DNA from: Lutibacter agarilyticus | GTDB taxonomy: Bacteria; Bacteroidota; Bacteroidia; Flavobacteriales; Flavobacteriaceae | Length of the DNA: 64,000 nucleotides | Assembly (NCBI RefSeq): GCF_900188235.1 | Contig: NZ_FZNT01000011.1 | Span: 62,001 to 126,000 of the forward strand | Direction: 5' to 3' | Part shown: one piece after another, positions 44,366 to 53,775 of the stretch | Numbering within the stretch: the stretch's first letter is position 1 | How the letters are laid out: each line of letters begins with the position of its first letter | Notes under the pieces: model-generated | The model's input: the letters and a program-made list of their open reading frames with translations, nothing else | The model's database searches: none | Told to the model about the DNA's origin: nothing | Translations under genes and position numbers: made by a program

Positions 44366-45475
44366 TTAAAAATGTTTTAAAAAAGTTACTATTTGTTTAG
44401 CTGCGGTACCATCTCCATATGGGTTTTTATTGCCAATCATATTTTCATAAGCTATTTCATTATCTAATAAAATAGTAGCTTCCTTTACAATCTTTTCCTT
44501 ATTAGTACCTACTAACTTAACGGTTCCTTGTTCTACTGCTTCTTGCCTTTCAGTTACTTCTCTTGTTACTAATACAGGTTTTTTTAAAGAAGGTGCTTCT
44601 TCTTGCACCCCTCCACTATCAGTAATAATTAAGTACGATTGATCTAACAACCATATAAAAGCTTCATAATCCAAGGGAGCAATTAATAATATATTTTTAA
44701 GATTCCCTAAAGTATCATAAACTACTTTTTGTACATTTGGATTTAAGTGTACTGGATAAATTAATTGTACATCCTCTCTAATTGCTAACTCTTTTAAAGC
44801 ACTACAAAACTCATAAAACTTATCTCCAAAATTTTCTCTTCTATGTCCTGTAACTACAATTAGTTTTTTATTTCTATCCAGAAAAGTATTGATTTCTTTT
44901 ATATCTGTTCGTTCCTTATTTATATTTTTAATTCCCCATAATAAAGCATCAATAACGGTGTTTCCTGTTATGTGAACTGCATTAGACAACACCCCTTCAT
45001 TTAACAAATTTTGAGCAGATTGTTGGGTAGGTGCAAAATGAATATCTGCCAACCTTCCTGTAATTTGTCTATTGATTTCTTCTGGATAAGGTGCCAATTT
45101 ATTATAAGTTCTTAAACCTGCTTCTACATGACCAATTTTAATACCTCTATGAAAAGCAGCCAAGGCTACCATACTGCTTGTAGACGTATCCCCATGCACC
45201 AAAACTAAATCTGGCTCAAAATCTATTAACGCTTTATCAATAGCTGTTAATATCCTAGCACTTAATTCATTTAAACTTTGATTAGGTTTCATCAAATTCA
45301 AATCATACTCTGGAGTAATCTTAAAAAACTCTAATACCTGATCTAACATTTCTCTATGTTGAGCTGTAACACAAACCTTTGTATCAAATTCTGTATGCTG
45401 ATATAATTCCTTTACCAAAGGCGCCATTTTTATTGCTTCAGGCCTTGTACCGAATACTACTAAAATCTTTTTCAT
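44366..45475 (-). CDS. wecB: UDP-N-acetylglucosamine 2-epimerase (non-hydrolysing)
   Basis: 369 residues from the ATG at 45475, 2 bases after the acyltransferase stop; upstream in-frame starts would overlap that gene. Motifs: GTRPEAIKMAPLV at the N-terminus, HGDTSTSSMVALAAFH, HVEAGLRTYN and TDSGGVQEEAPSLKKPVL. It interconverts UDP-GlcNAc and UDP-ManNAc for polysaccharide synthesis. It differs from the NeuC-type epimerase at 49915, so the locus has two routes from UDP-GlcNAc. No ManNAc dehydrogenase (WecC) is in the window. Confidence 0.95.
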   Translation of the reverse strand: MKKILVVFGTRPEAIKMAPLVKELYQHTEFDTKVCVTAQHREMLDQVLEFFKITPEYDLNLMKPNQSLNELSARILTAIDKALIDFEPDLVLVHGDTSTSSMVALAAFHRGIKIGHVEAGLRTYNKLAPYPEEINRQITGRLADIHFAPTQQSAQNLLNEGVLSNAVHITGNTVIDALLWGIKNINKERTDIKEINTFLDRNKKLIVVTGHRRENFGDKFYEFCSALKELAIREDVQLIYPVHLNPNVQKVVYDTLGNLKNILLIAPLDYEAFIWLLDQSYLIITDSGGVQEEAPSLKKPVLVTREVTERQEAVEQGTVKLVGTNKEKIVKEATILLDNEIAYENMIGNKNPYGDGTAAKQIVTFLKHF

Positions 45476-45477
45476 AT

Positions 45478-46071
45478 TTACCATTCTTTTCTCCAATCAA
45501 TATTATCCTTAACTATTATAGCAGGGTTTCCTGCTATAATAGTAGCTGACTCTGTATAACTTTTCGTTACAACACTCCCTAAACCAATTAAATTAATATT
45601 TCCTATTTTAACACTTGGTGCAATAGATGTATTAGACCCTATATAAACATTACTACCTATACAAACAGAAAGATCTTTTCCTGATTTTGTGTGAATAGAA
45701 CCGTGTGTCCAAATTTGACTACTTTTTCCAGCTAACCATGAATTTCTACCTATAGTAACATTGTTATATAAATCTATAAAATGATCATTAATTATTCTAC
45801 TATTCTTGCCAATAGTAAAATTAGCAGAACCTATTATTTTATTCCCACTATGAATGCTAAAGCCATCGTTGATTTTTAAAATATTACAAGAAATATTATT
45901 ATAATCTCTAATTAATACATTATCTCCTATATCTACTTTTTTTGCATTGATAACACATTTACCTATCCTAACATTTTTTCCTATTTTATATTTAAAAGCA
46001 AATCGATAAAAAAAGACTCTCAAACTATTTGTTGGTAATCTTTTTACAATAATAAAGAGTATTTTTTTCAT
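45478..46071 (-). CDS. left-handed beta-helix (hexapeptide) acyltransferase
   Basis: 197 residues. Repeated hexapeptide units (IGKNVRIGK, VDIGDNVLI, FTIGKNSRI, VTIGRNSWL, VCIGSNVYIGSNTSI) build the left-handed helix, followed by the GLGSVVTKS and IIAGNPA loop that ends such O- or N-acetyltransferases. It probably acetylates a sugar of the polysaccharide. Its ATG overlaps the deacetylase gene stop by 4 bases. Confidence 0.92.
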   Translation of the reverse strand: MKKILFIIVKRLPTNSLRVFFYRFAFKYKIGKNVRIGKCVINAKKVDIGDNVLIRDYNNISCNILKINDGFSIHSGNKIIGSANFTIGKNSRIINDHFIDLYNNVTIGRNSWLAGKSSQIWTHGSIHTKSGKDLSVCIGSNVYIGSNTSIAPSVKIGNINLIGLGSVVTKSYTESATIIAGNPAIIVKDNIDWRKEW

Positions 46072-47015
46072 ATCAATTCTTTTTTCAACTCCCTTACTTG
46101 ACCAAATTGAAATTGATTACAATCATATCTTGGTAAAGCTTGTTTTCTATTCAATAAATCATTCTTTTCAATATCTCTTTGCTCAACATTAAAAGAAAAG
46201 CTACACTTAAGACTATCTAAAATTATTTCACAATTATCATCAAAAGAATGAAACCCTCCATATGGGTAACAAAATGTTTTAATATCAAATTCATCTACAA
46301 TTTTTTCTAAATAATTGAATGAATCATTTATCTCATTAAATTGTTTATTTTTAGAAATTTTAGATAGAACAGGATGAGACACTGTATGACTTCCAATCAC
46401 CATTCCATTATCATGCATTTCTTTTATTTGATTATTTGTCAAATAATAATTTAATAATATCTTTTCAAAATTAGGTATTAACTTATTAATAACCTTATCA
46501 ATAATTATTTCTCTAAACTCATATTTTATAAAATAATTAAGTGTTTTTTTTGTTAATAAGGTATAATTATCATTTACTTGTAATTTATATACCATCGAAC
46601 GAAATTCATTTTCACTTTTCTTATCTAACATATCATCCGTCAAGTAAGACATTATTGTTTCATATACTTTTCTACTGTCATTAGATGCTAATAAAATATG
46701 AATTCTATGTACATCAATAATTTTTTGTTCTATAAAAGGTAAAGTAGGAATATAAAAAACCCCCCATAAATCTCTTTTTTTTAATTCCTTATATACATAT
46801 TTATAATGACATGATAAACCATCATCAAATGTTAATACAACTCCATTAGGCACAATTCCACTTTTAAAAGAATTAATAAAATCTGCTTTTGAAACAAAAC
46901 CATATTCTGACTCAAAAAAATCTAACTGTTTTCTAAAGTCATCTATATGTAAGCTTTTCAAATTTGGAAATAAAGGGTCAAAAGGTCTTACATAATGATA
47001 CATTATACCTTTCAT
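46068..47015 (-). CDS. polysaccharide deacetylase family protein (NodB homology domain)
   Basis: 315 residues. The NodB motif 1 VVLTFDDGLSCHYKY (Asp pair near residues 64-65) and motif 2 GSHTVSHPVLSK (near 213) with both metal His, plus FCYPYGG near 257, are in place. The insert of about 140 residues between motifs 1 and 2 is longer than in simple deacetylases. It removes N- or O-acetyl groups from sugars, probably on this locus's own glycan or its precursors. Overlaps its neighbours by 4 bases on both sides. Confidence 0.9.
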   Translation of the reverse strand: MKGIMYHYVRPFDPLFPNLKSLHIDDFRKQLDFFESEYGFVSKADFINSFKSGIVPNGVVLTFDDGLSCHYKYVYKELKKRDLWGVFYIPTLPFIEQKIIDVHRIHILLASNDSRKVYETIMSYLTDDMLDKKSENEFRSMVYKLQVNDNYTLLTKKTLNYFIKYEFREIIIDKVINKLIPNFEKILLNYYLTNNQIKEMHDNGMVIGSHTVSHPVLSKISKNKQFNEINDSFNYLEKIVDEFDIKTFCYPYGGFHSFDDNCEIILDSLKCSFSFNVEQRDIEKNDLLNRKQALPRYDCNQFQFGQVRELKKELI

Positions 47016-47833
47016 TTATTTAGTTTTAAATTAATTATTGGATATTTATCATCTATTAAGTATTTATTTTCTAAATATTTAGAAATTATATTCTCTTTTG
47101 TTATATTATTATAAAGCATTCTTAAACTTTCTTCTGTAAAATCTTTTTTCCTATATAACCTTTTAATTTCTGAGGGGGTAATTTTTTGTTTAACATTATT
47201 TATGCTATCAAATTTTAAAATTAACTCCGAACATACAATCGCCATATCTTTAATCAGTCTATTACCTATTGTATGAATTGAATCACAAGTGTTCATTTTT
47301 GCTCTAAACTGATGAATTATATTACCCGTATCAATCCCCTTATCAATAAACATATAAGTTACACCTACAAACTGTAGTTCATTATTTACAAAAGGAAAAT
47401 AATTTGTACCTGCTCCTCTATAATATGGTGAAATTCCTAAATGAATATTAATAAATCTACCTTTAAAACTACTTATTAAATTTGATTTTATGATTGAACA
47501 CCCGTAAGAAATTATTAAATCTGGATTTAAATCAATTATTTCAGAAACATATTTTTTATTATTTATCTCACCTTTTTCAATAAAAACATTATTCGAATTT
47601 TGAACAACATCATTAAAAACTTCAAAAAAATCACTTTCCACTTGATCTCTCAATAATAAATGTTTAGTTCTTAAATCGTTATTAATCGAATCTTTTTTAA
47701 CTAATGATTGAATGTTACCTTTTTGTGATTCAGAAAATGATTTAAGTAATTTTATACCTTTAGTGTTCTTTAAATACTTCCTAAAGAATGTGTGTCTTTT
47801 TTCACTTCCTGTTAAAATTACTATTGTTTTCAT
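47012..47833 (-). CDS. formyltransferase-family protein (possible sugar N-formyltransferase)
   Basis: 273 residues. The Fmt-like core has NIHLGISPYYRGAGTNYFPF (near residues 132-151; His and the PYYRG loop) and FIDKGIDTGNIIHQ with the catalytic Asp (near 169), the signature for transfer of a formyl group from N10-formyltetrahydrofolate to an amine. In polysaccharide loci such enzymes formylate amino sugars. It lies beside the deacetylase and downstream of neuBCA, so a deacetylated amino sugar could be the acceptor (inference). Confidence 0.87.
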   Translation of the reverse strand: MKTIVILTGSEKRHTFFRKYLKNTKGIKLLKSFSESQKGNIQSLVKKDSINNDLRTKHLLLRDQVESDFFEVFNDVVQNSNNVFIEKGEINNKKYVSEIIDLNPDLIISYGCSIIKSNLISSFKGRFINIHLGISPYYRGAGTNYFPFVNNELQFVGVTYMFIDKGIDTGNIIHQFRAKMNTCDSIHTIGNRLIKDMAIVCSELILKFDSINNVKQKITPSEIKRLYRKKDFTEESLRMLYNNITKENIISKYLENKYLIDDKYPIINLKLNK

Positions 47834-47838
47834 TTAAA

Positions 47839-49218
47839 CTATTTTAAACTATTAGCAATACGCTCACTTGTACCTTTAAGCTTTTTACTTATTTTTAAAT
47901 TTAATAACTGTTTTCTTTGAACACTTCTTAAATTTGGGTTATCTAAAGATTCTTGCATTTGCAAATGTAATTCTTCTTCATTTTTAGCAACTGTAACAGC
48001 TTCACTATTTACAACGTGTTTGTAATGTACATAGCTCAAAAACTTCTGATCATCATACAAACCGTTTTTTTTATTTCCAAAGACTGTATTTATTACAGGT
48101 TTATCAAAAATCATAAAATCTAAACTCATAGTAGAAACCATATTTATATTTAAATCACAATAATTTAAAATAGCTTTTAAATCCATTACATCTTCAATTG
48201 TTGGTAAGCGCTGAGACCATGCTTCTGTATGCCCCTCTCTAGATAAAAACCATTTTGGAAAATTCCATATAACTTCTGGAAATTCATTTTTCAAATCATC
48301 AAATCTTTTTCCATCTTCTGCTGGTGAAGTTCTAACTAATAGCTGTAAATTTTCATATTTTTTTATATAAGTTAAAACTGCTCTAATATGAATTTCATCA
48401 TTTTTACCAATTCCCGTATCTGCACAACTATAGCAAATAATCTTCTTATTAGAATCTAATTTAAATTTATTAAAAAACATTTCTTTACTTAGTGTATATC
48501 TGTCTAAAACATAAGGTTCAAATTGAGGTGTTCCTACAATTTTAATTTTTTCTTTATCTGTATTTGGATAAAATATAGACATTTCAGTTTTCATTAGTTT
48601 GCTCCAAACTAGATAAGAATCAAAAGTACCTAACATTCTTCCTTTAGATGCTAAATTATCCCAACTAAAAATAAAAGCACTAGTTTCTATCTTTAATTTA
48701 TTGGCAGCTGCTAATAAAGGTGCTAAATATGGTGGTCTTTGGTGTGTGAAAAATAATTTATCTGGTAATTCTTTTTCTAAAGTTTTTTTATAATCAATAT
48801 AAACTCTGTCTCTTTTAAATGCATTAAACTGTAATTTTTCAAAAAAAATTATGTTTTTTTCTGAATGAAAAATTGATGCAATTTTGTATACAAGTTTTAT
48901 AATCAAATTTCTTTTAGAATTAGATACAGGGTATCCTCTTTCTAAATTACTATTTATACCAAAGTAGCTTTTATGTAAGTACATATGAGCTACTTCCTTT
49001 AACTTTCTATAAAACCAAACTTTATTAGTTTCCTTATAAGGTTCTAAATCAAAAACTTTAATATTTTCAGATATTAAAGAATCATTATAACATTTAGTCG
49101 GGATTCCTGAATATATGTTTACCTCATCATATTTTTTAGCGATCTCCACCAAAAAATTGCTCATAACAAAATTTCTATATCCAACACCATCTGTAATTAC
49201 AATACCTATTTTTTTCAT
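47839..49218 (-). CDS. putative GT-B-fold transferase of the polysaccharide locus, function unassigned
   Basis: 459 residues, no membrane helix. The N-terminal half starts MKKIGIVITDGVGYRN and has FFTHQRPPYLAPLLAAANKL; FIFSWDNLASKGRM is a recurring motif of glycosyltransferase-like capsule proteins, and VGTPQFEPY followed by the DLNINMVSTMSLDFMIFDKPV stretch (near residue 370) resembles the nucleotide-binding half of CDP-glycerol glycerophosphotransferases and UDP-GlcNAc 2-epimerase-fold enzymes. It follows neuA by 1 base, so it may transfer the activated nonulosonic acid, but that is inference. Confidence 0.75.
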   Translation of the reverse strand: MKKIGIVITDGVGYRNFVMSNFLVEIAKKYDEVNIYSGIPTKCYNDSLISENIKVFDLEPYKETNKVWFYRKLKEVAHMYLHKSYFGINSNLERGYPVSNSKRNLIIKLVYKIASIFHSEKNIIFFEKLQFNAFKRDRVYIDYKKTLEKELPDKLFFTHQRPPYLAPLLAAANKLKIETSAFIFSWDNLASKGRMLGTFDSYLVWSKLMKTEMSIFYPNTDKEKIKIVGTPQFEPYVLDRYTLSKEMFFNKFKLDSNKKIICYSCADTGIGKNDEIHIRAVLTYIKKYENLQLLVRTSPAEDGKRFDDLKNEFPEVIWNFPKWFLSREGHTEAWSQRLPTIEDVMDLKAILNYCDLNINMVSTMSLDFMIFDKPVINTVFGNKKNGLYDDQKFLSYVHYKHVVNSEAVTVAKNEEELHLQMQESLDNPNLRSVQRKQLLNLKISKKLKGTSERIANSLK

Positions 49219-49219
49219 T

Positions 49220-49915
49220 CTAAAAAATATTTTTTACCAATATTTCTGCCTTTTTCCAATCCTCTAAAGTATCTATATTTACATACCAATCTTTGGGAGA
49301 TTCTATATAAGATAATGATTTACCAAATAATGAATCTTTTTCCAAAATAACAGATGTTTTTGTTAAATATATACTTCCGTCTCTATGATAGGCTTTAGGT
49401 AAATCTTGCCTCCTAGAGATAATTTGTTCCTCTCCTGTAGCTATTTTTAAATTTCCCAAATCATCTTGTTCAAAAACCCAATGAGGATTGAATTCATGAG
49501 GAACTTCCTGAACAGAAACCAAACTATCTGTACCAGCATTTATAAATTTCTCTATCGCTTTATTTAAAAATTCAATCGTTCTAAAAGGACTTGTTACTTG
49601 TAACAAACAAACAGCATCAAAATCAACACCTATACTTTTGTAATATTTTAAAGCATGCTGAATCACTGGTAATGTCGGAGCTGTATCTATAGCTAAATTA
49701 GAGGGTCTTCTAAAAGGCACTTGAATGCCTAAACTTTTTGCTACCTCCATAATCTCTTCATCATCACTACTCAAAACTAAAGTATCAATAAAACTACTCG
49801 CTAAACCAATTTCTGATGTATATTGAAGTAAAGGTTTTCCTTCTAGTAGTTTTATGTTTTTTCTAGGAACTCCTTTAGAACCTCCTCTGGCGGGTATAAT
49901 TCCTAAAATTTTCAT
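49220..49915 (-). CDS. neuA: acylneuraminate cytidylyltransferase (CMP-sialic acid synthetase type)
   Basis: 231 residues. The CTP-binding P-loop IPARGGSKGVPRKNIKLL opens the protein; VLSSDDEEI, RRPSNLAIDTAPT, LLQVTSPFR and YHRDGSIYLTK are the family motifs. It activates a nonulosonic acid as the CMP sugar. Start overlaps the NeuC stop by one base. Same family as LegF and PseF; the partner neuC gene favours Neu5Ac or a close relative over pseudaminic acid. Confidence 0.95.
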   Translation of the reverse strand: MKILGIIPARGGSKGVPRKNIKLLEGKPLLQYTSEIGLASSFIDTLVLSSDDEEIMEVAKSLGIQVPFRRPSNLAIDTAPTLPVIQHALKYYKSIGVDFDAVCLLQVTSPFRTIEFLNKAIEKFINAGTDSLVSVQEVPHEFNPHWVFEQDDLGNLKIATGEEQIISRRQDLPKAYHRDGSIYLTKTSVILEKDSLFGKSLSYIESPKDWYVNIDTLEDWKKAEILVKNIF

Positions 49916-51072
49916 TAATACACAATTGTTTTATGAAATGTCAACTCAGTTTCAGCAAGAATATTCGCTATTCTTTGTCCTGATGCTCCATCTCCATAAA
50001 TATTTTCAGAGACAATATCATTGGCAATAATTCTATTCTTAATGCTCTTTATAATTTCATTTTTATCATAAATAGTATCTAATACATTATTAGCTCTTTC
50101 TCTTCTATTTTGACGAGTTCCTATATTTACAACTGGTACTCCTAAATAAGAACATTCACGAATTCCTACACTAGAATTCCCTATTAAACACTTACTATTA
50201 ACTAATAATTTTAAGAAATCATTAGGTTCCATATTCTTAAAAAAATGAATATTTTGTGGTTTGTGATTTTCTCTAAAAGATCTTATTGCTCCCGATGTTC
50301 CGTCTGAACCAGCATCTACATTTGGCCAAAACCAAAAAGTAGGAATATTTAAATGATGAACAGCTTTTAATGTTTCTTCTACATCTTTCCTTGCAGATTC
50401 ATACTCTGTCGTTACAGGGTGTTGCATTACTACTATATATCCTTTTTCCCACTCTATATTAGATCCTACACCTCCATATTTTTGAATAGGATCAAAATCT
50501 AATGTTGGATTGTTTTTAATTTCATCTGCCAAATCTATAGATGGACAACCAGTATTAAAAACCATTTCTGGGTTTTCACCCATTTTTAAGACTCTTTGTT
50601 TAGCATCTTCTGAAGCAACCAAATGAAGGTCTGCTAATTTTGTATTAGCATGCCTTACTTTTTCATCTATATTTCCAGTGACCTCTCCTCCTTGAATATG
50701 AATTAAAGGAATATTTTGATAAGATGCTGCAATACTAGTTGCTATAGTTTCAAACCTATCCGCAATAGTAACTACTGCATCTGGTTGTAAACGATAAAAT
50801 ACATTTGCCAATTCCATAACCCCTAAACCTGTGGTTTTTGCCATTGAAGTTGGATTCTCTCCCTCCAACACCATAAAAACTTTTTCAGAAATGGTAAAAC
50901 CATCTTTTTCAATAAATTCTACTGCATTCCCATAACGCCCCAACAATGCAGAACCTGCAATTACCAACTGTAATTCTAATTTCGGGTGATTTTTTATAGC
51001 AATTAAAGCTGTTTTTATTCTACTATAAGAAGGACGTGCTGTAACCACAACACATATTTTTTTTATCGACAT
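49915..51072 (-). CDS. neuC: UDP-N-acetylglucosamine 2-epimerase, hydrolysing (NeuC type)
   Basis: 385 residues from the ATG at 51072, one base after the NeuB stop; a TTG at 51081 would add 3. VTARPSYSRIKTAL, IADRFETIATSIAAS, HIQGGEVTGNIDEKVRHA and GNSSVGIRECSYLGVPVVNIG are NeuC-type motifs. It makes ManNAc and UDP from UDP-GlcNAc, feeding NeuB encoded just upstream. It is clearly separate in sequence from the WecB-type enzyme at 44366. Confidence 0.95.
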   Translation of the reverse strand: MSIKKICVVVTARPSYSRIKTALIAIKNHPKLELQLVIAGSALLGRYGNAVEFIEKDGFTISEKVFMVLEGENPTSMAKTTGLGVMELANVFYRLQPDAVVTIADRFETIATSIAASYQNIPLIHIQGGEVTGNIDEKVRHANTKLADLHLVASEDAKQRVLKMGENPEMVFNTGCPSIDLADEIKNNPTLDFDPIQKYGGVGSNIEWEKGYIVVMQHPVTTEYESARKDVEETLKAVHHLNIPTFWFWPNVDAGSDGTSGAIRSFRENHKPQNIHFFKNMEPNDFLKLLVNSKCLIGNSSVGIRECSYLGVPVVNIGTRQNRRERANNVLDTIYDKNEIIKSIKNRIIANDIVSENIYGDGASGQRIANILAETELTFHKTIVY

Positions 51073-51073
51073 A

Positions 51074-52072
51074 TTATTCAATTAAATCCTCATCATTTAA
51101 AAAATTCCATTGAGACAAATCTCTTTTTATTTTTTTACCAATCACTTTTTCATATTCACTAGCCAAGATACCAAATCCTTTAGGCTTTTTGGTATCTAAA
51201 TCAGAAAAACTAATAATATCTCCTTTTTTTAAAATTTTATTGATTGTTAATGATTTTTCAAATATTGACTTCAAATCACTAAACCCCGTATTGTCTGACT
51301 TATTTACTGGGTTTTGTAACGCTCTAACAATGTTTTTCACTGCTTTTACCAATTGAGTAGTTTCGTTCATTGTTAAAGATGCCTTGGCATCTGGGCCGAA
51401 CATTTCCTTATCAAAAACTACATGAAACTCCAAAATTTCTGCTCCCAATACAGTAGCTGCTATACAAGCTTCTATAGAAGATGAATGATCTGAAAAACCA
51501 ACAGGAACATTATACTTCTGTTTTAATTCCTTAATTACATTTAATCCAAATTGTTCTGGTTGAGTTGGGTATGCTGTTGTACATTGTAAAATAGAGTAAT
51601 CTACTCCTCTATCTTTTAAAAAAGAAACTGTTTTGTCTAATTCATCAAAAGAACTCATCCCTGATGATATAATTACTGGCTTTCTTGTTTGTGATATTCT
51701 TTCTAATAACACAAAGTTATTTACCTCACCTGAACCTACTTTATATTTTTTTACACCAACTTCCTCTAATAAGTCTACGGCTGCATTACTAAAAGGAGAA
51801 CTCATAAACTCTAAACCTACCTCATCACAATGCTGTTTGATTTCTTTCCATTGTTCCAACGTAAACTCCATACGTTTCCAATAATCCATTCTTGTAGTAT
51901 CCTGCTTAGAAAACTTGACTCTAAAAGGTTCATGAATACTACTTTCTGCTTCAGCAATATGAGTTTGAAACTTGATGGCATCACAACCTGTTTTAGCAAC
52001 CGCATCTATATAAGCATGTGCCATCCCTAAACTTCCATCGTGTGCTTGCGCTATTTCTGCTATAATATCCAT
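51074..52072 (-). CDS. neuB: N-acetylneuraminate synthase family protein
   Basis: 332 residues. A TIM-barrel synthase domain (about 1-240) with EIAQAHDGSLGMAHA, DAIKFQTHIAE, GSGEVNNFVLL, SSGMSSFDEL and GFSDHSSS, then a C-terminal SAF/antifreeze-like domain (about 275-332, SLTINKILKKGDIISFSDLDTKKP). It condenses phosphoenolpyruvate with ManNAc or a derivative to form a nine-carbon sialic acid. First of the neuB-neuC-neuA trio. LegB/LegC or PseB/PseC partners are absent, so Neu5Ac is the simplest product. Confidence 0.95.
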   Translation of the reverse strand: MDIIAEIAQAHDGSLGMAHAYIDAVAKTGCDAIKFQTHIAEAESSIHEPFRVKFSKQDTTRMDYWKRMEFTLEQWKEIKQHCDEVGLEFMSSPFSNAAVDLLEEVGVKKYKVGSGEVNNFVLLERISQTRKPVIISSGMSSFDELDKTVSFLKDRGVDYSILQCTTAYPTQPEQFGLNVIKELKQKYNVPVGFSDHSSSIEACIAATVLGAEILEFHVVFDKEMFGPDAKASLTMNETTQLVKAVKNIVRALQNPVNKSDNTGFSDLKSIFEKSLTINKILKKGDIISFSDLDTKKPKGFGILASEYEKVIGKKIKRDLSQWNFLNDEDLIE

Positions 52073-52078
52073 TTATTT

Positions 52079-52720
52079 TTATTTTTTAACAGCTACTATT
52101 CCATAACTCATTCCTAGTGCTTTAGGATTTCGTTTTTCAATATAATTCTCAATTTGTCTTTTAACTCTTTCTTTAAATGATTTTGGTTGAATAGATTTAT
52201 ATTGAATATCTACTATTGCATATTCTTTAATTTCAAAACCAAGATTTTCTAAATAAAATCTAACAATATGTTCCCAAGGGGTAAAAACATGATGCTCTAG
52301 AAGGTGTTTTTCTTGAAAAGTGTAAAGCGTGCCTTTTAAAAATAGGTTTAATGTGTTTTTACTTGATTGTGGGTTAGGTGTTGTAAGGATTAACACACCG
52401 CCTTTTTCCATACTTTTATAAATATTAGTTAAACCTAATAATGGATTTGCTAAATGCTCTAATACTTCTAAAAATATTACACCACCTGCTTTTTTTGAAG
52501 AAGTTGGTGCTGACTCATTTAAGTCCCATATTTGAGCTTCTTCAATTTTACGAATATAATCAAAAGGCTGCCATTCAAAACCTCTTGAAACTATGCTGTT
52601 TTTCATATTACCCCACCCAGAACCTATATCACTAATTACTTTATTTGGCAGTTTTTTTAAATATTTATCCATCATTGCTTCTGCAAAGTCTACTCTACGT
52701 ATATAATAATTTAATTTCAT
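52079..52720 (-). CDS. class I SAM-dependent methyltransferase
   Basis: 213 residues. Motif I is VISDIGSGWGNM (about 29-40), followed by VIFLEVLEHLANPLLGL (about 82-98) and GGVLILTTPNPQ (about 110-121), the pattern of small-molecule O- or C-methyltransferases. It is 6 bases upstream of neuB, so it may methylate the sugar made by this locus; the substrate is unknown. A 92-base gap separates it from the next upstream gene. Confidence 0.88.
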   Translation of the reverse strand: MKLNYYIRRVDFAEAMMDKYLKKLPNKVISDIGSGWGNMKNSIVSRGFEWQPFDYIRKIEEAQIWDLNESAPTSSKKAGGVIFLEVLEHLANPLLGLTNIYKSMEKGGVLILTTPNPQSSKNTLNLFLKGTLYTFQEKHLLEHHVFTPWEHIVRFYLENLGFEIKEYAIVDIQYKSIQPKSFKERVKRQIENYIEKRNPKALGMSYGIVAVKK

Positions 52721-52812
52721 TTTTGATTTTTTATTAATTAGGCATAAGATTTATACAACTTATATCACTAACAATTTCTTTGTTCAGTCTGTAAAAGACT
52801 ATTATCCATGAA

Positions 52813-53772
52813 TTAATGAACTCTTATTTTATTTAAAACTTTATCCCATCTAAAAGATTGTATCCTAAAAAATTTAATTAATTTTAAACATGACATAATT
52901 ATTATTTTTCGCTTGATAAGATTTAATTGAAAAACTTTTTCAATATATATAATATTATAATTATGCTCATTTATTAAAGCCTTACGGTATAGGTTTAGTA
53001 ACATTCTGTATGAACTTTGAATTAATTCACTATCATTTAAATTAATAGCCCTGACCAAATTTCCTTTTACAATATAAGATGACGATTCTTGGAAATCTTT
53101 TCTATAAAATTTGGCTTTACTACTCGTTGATTGCAAATGACCTCTGTATAAAAAACCATATGATTGAATAATTTTATACTCATGTTTATCAATCTTAAAA
53201 AATAATCTAGAAAATAACTCAAACTCTTGCCCTTTTTTGATTACATCTAAAAACAAATCATGTTTGTCTAAAAATTCTTTTCTAAATAAAACTGATGGGG
53301 TTAAAATCTTTACACCTTCTAAAACATAGTTTTTGTATAATGAGTTTTCAGACTCTTTAATACTTATTTCTTTTTTACATTTTAAATATTCATTTGCACT
53401 ATACCCTGAAGCAATAATCATATTTTGTTTATCGTTAACAATCGAATCTAATTTATCTTTAATAAAATTAGGAAGCATTATATCGTCATCATCAAACCAG
53501 TTTATATATTCACCTAAAGATTTTTCATACCCATAATTCCTACAAGAATTTGCACCTTTATTTAAATATAATGGTCTCCTAAAAAATTTAAATCTAGTAT
53601 CTTTTATTGAAAAAACATTAACAATTTTTTCTGTATTGTCATTACTACCATCATCTACCACAATACACTCCCAATTGGTGTGTATTTGTTTTTCAACACT
53701 CTTTAAAGTGTCTCTTAAAAACTCACACCTGTTAAATGTTGGAATTATAATAGATACAAACGCAGTACACAT
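52813..53772 (-). CDS. family 2 glycosyltransferase
   Basis: 319 residues. FVSIIIPTFNRCEFLRDTLKS at the start, [12 protein letters not shown] (about 34-45), KGANSCRNYGYEKSLGEYI and the metal motif FDDDDIM (93-97). The C-terminal third is basic and hydrophobic, as in membrane-associated GT2 proteins. It is close in sequence to the gene at 61857-62822 (same ANSCRNYG motif), suggesting duplication within the locus. Confidence 0.93.
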   Translation of the reverse strand: MCTAFVSIIIPTFNRCEFLRDTLKSVEKQIHTNWECIVVDDGSNDNTEKIVNVFSIKDTRFKFFRRPLYLNKGANSCRNYGYEKSLGEYINWFDDDDIMLPNFIKDKLDSIVNDKQNMIIASGYSANEYLKCKKEISIKESENSLYKNYVLEGVKILTPSVLFRKEFLDKHDLFLDVIKKGQEFELFSRLFFKIDKHEYKIIQSYGFLYRGHLQSTSSKAKFYRKDFQESSSYIVKGNLVRAINLNDSELIQSSYRMLLNLYRKALINEHNYNIIYIEKVFQLNLIKRKIIIMSCLKLIKFFRIQSFRWDKVLNKIRVH

Positions 53773-53775
53773 AAC

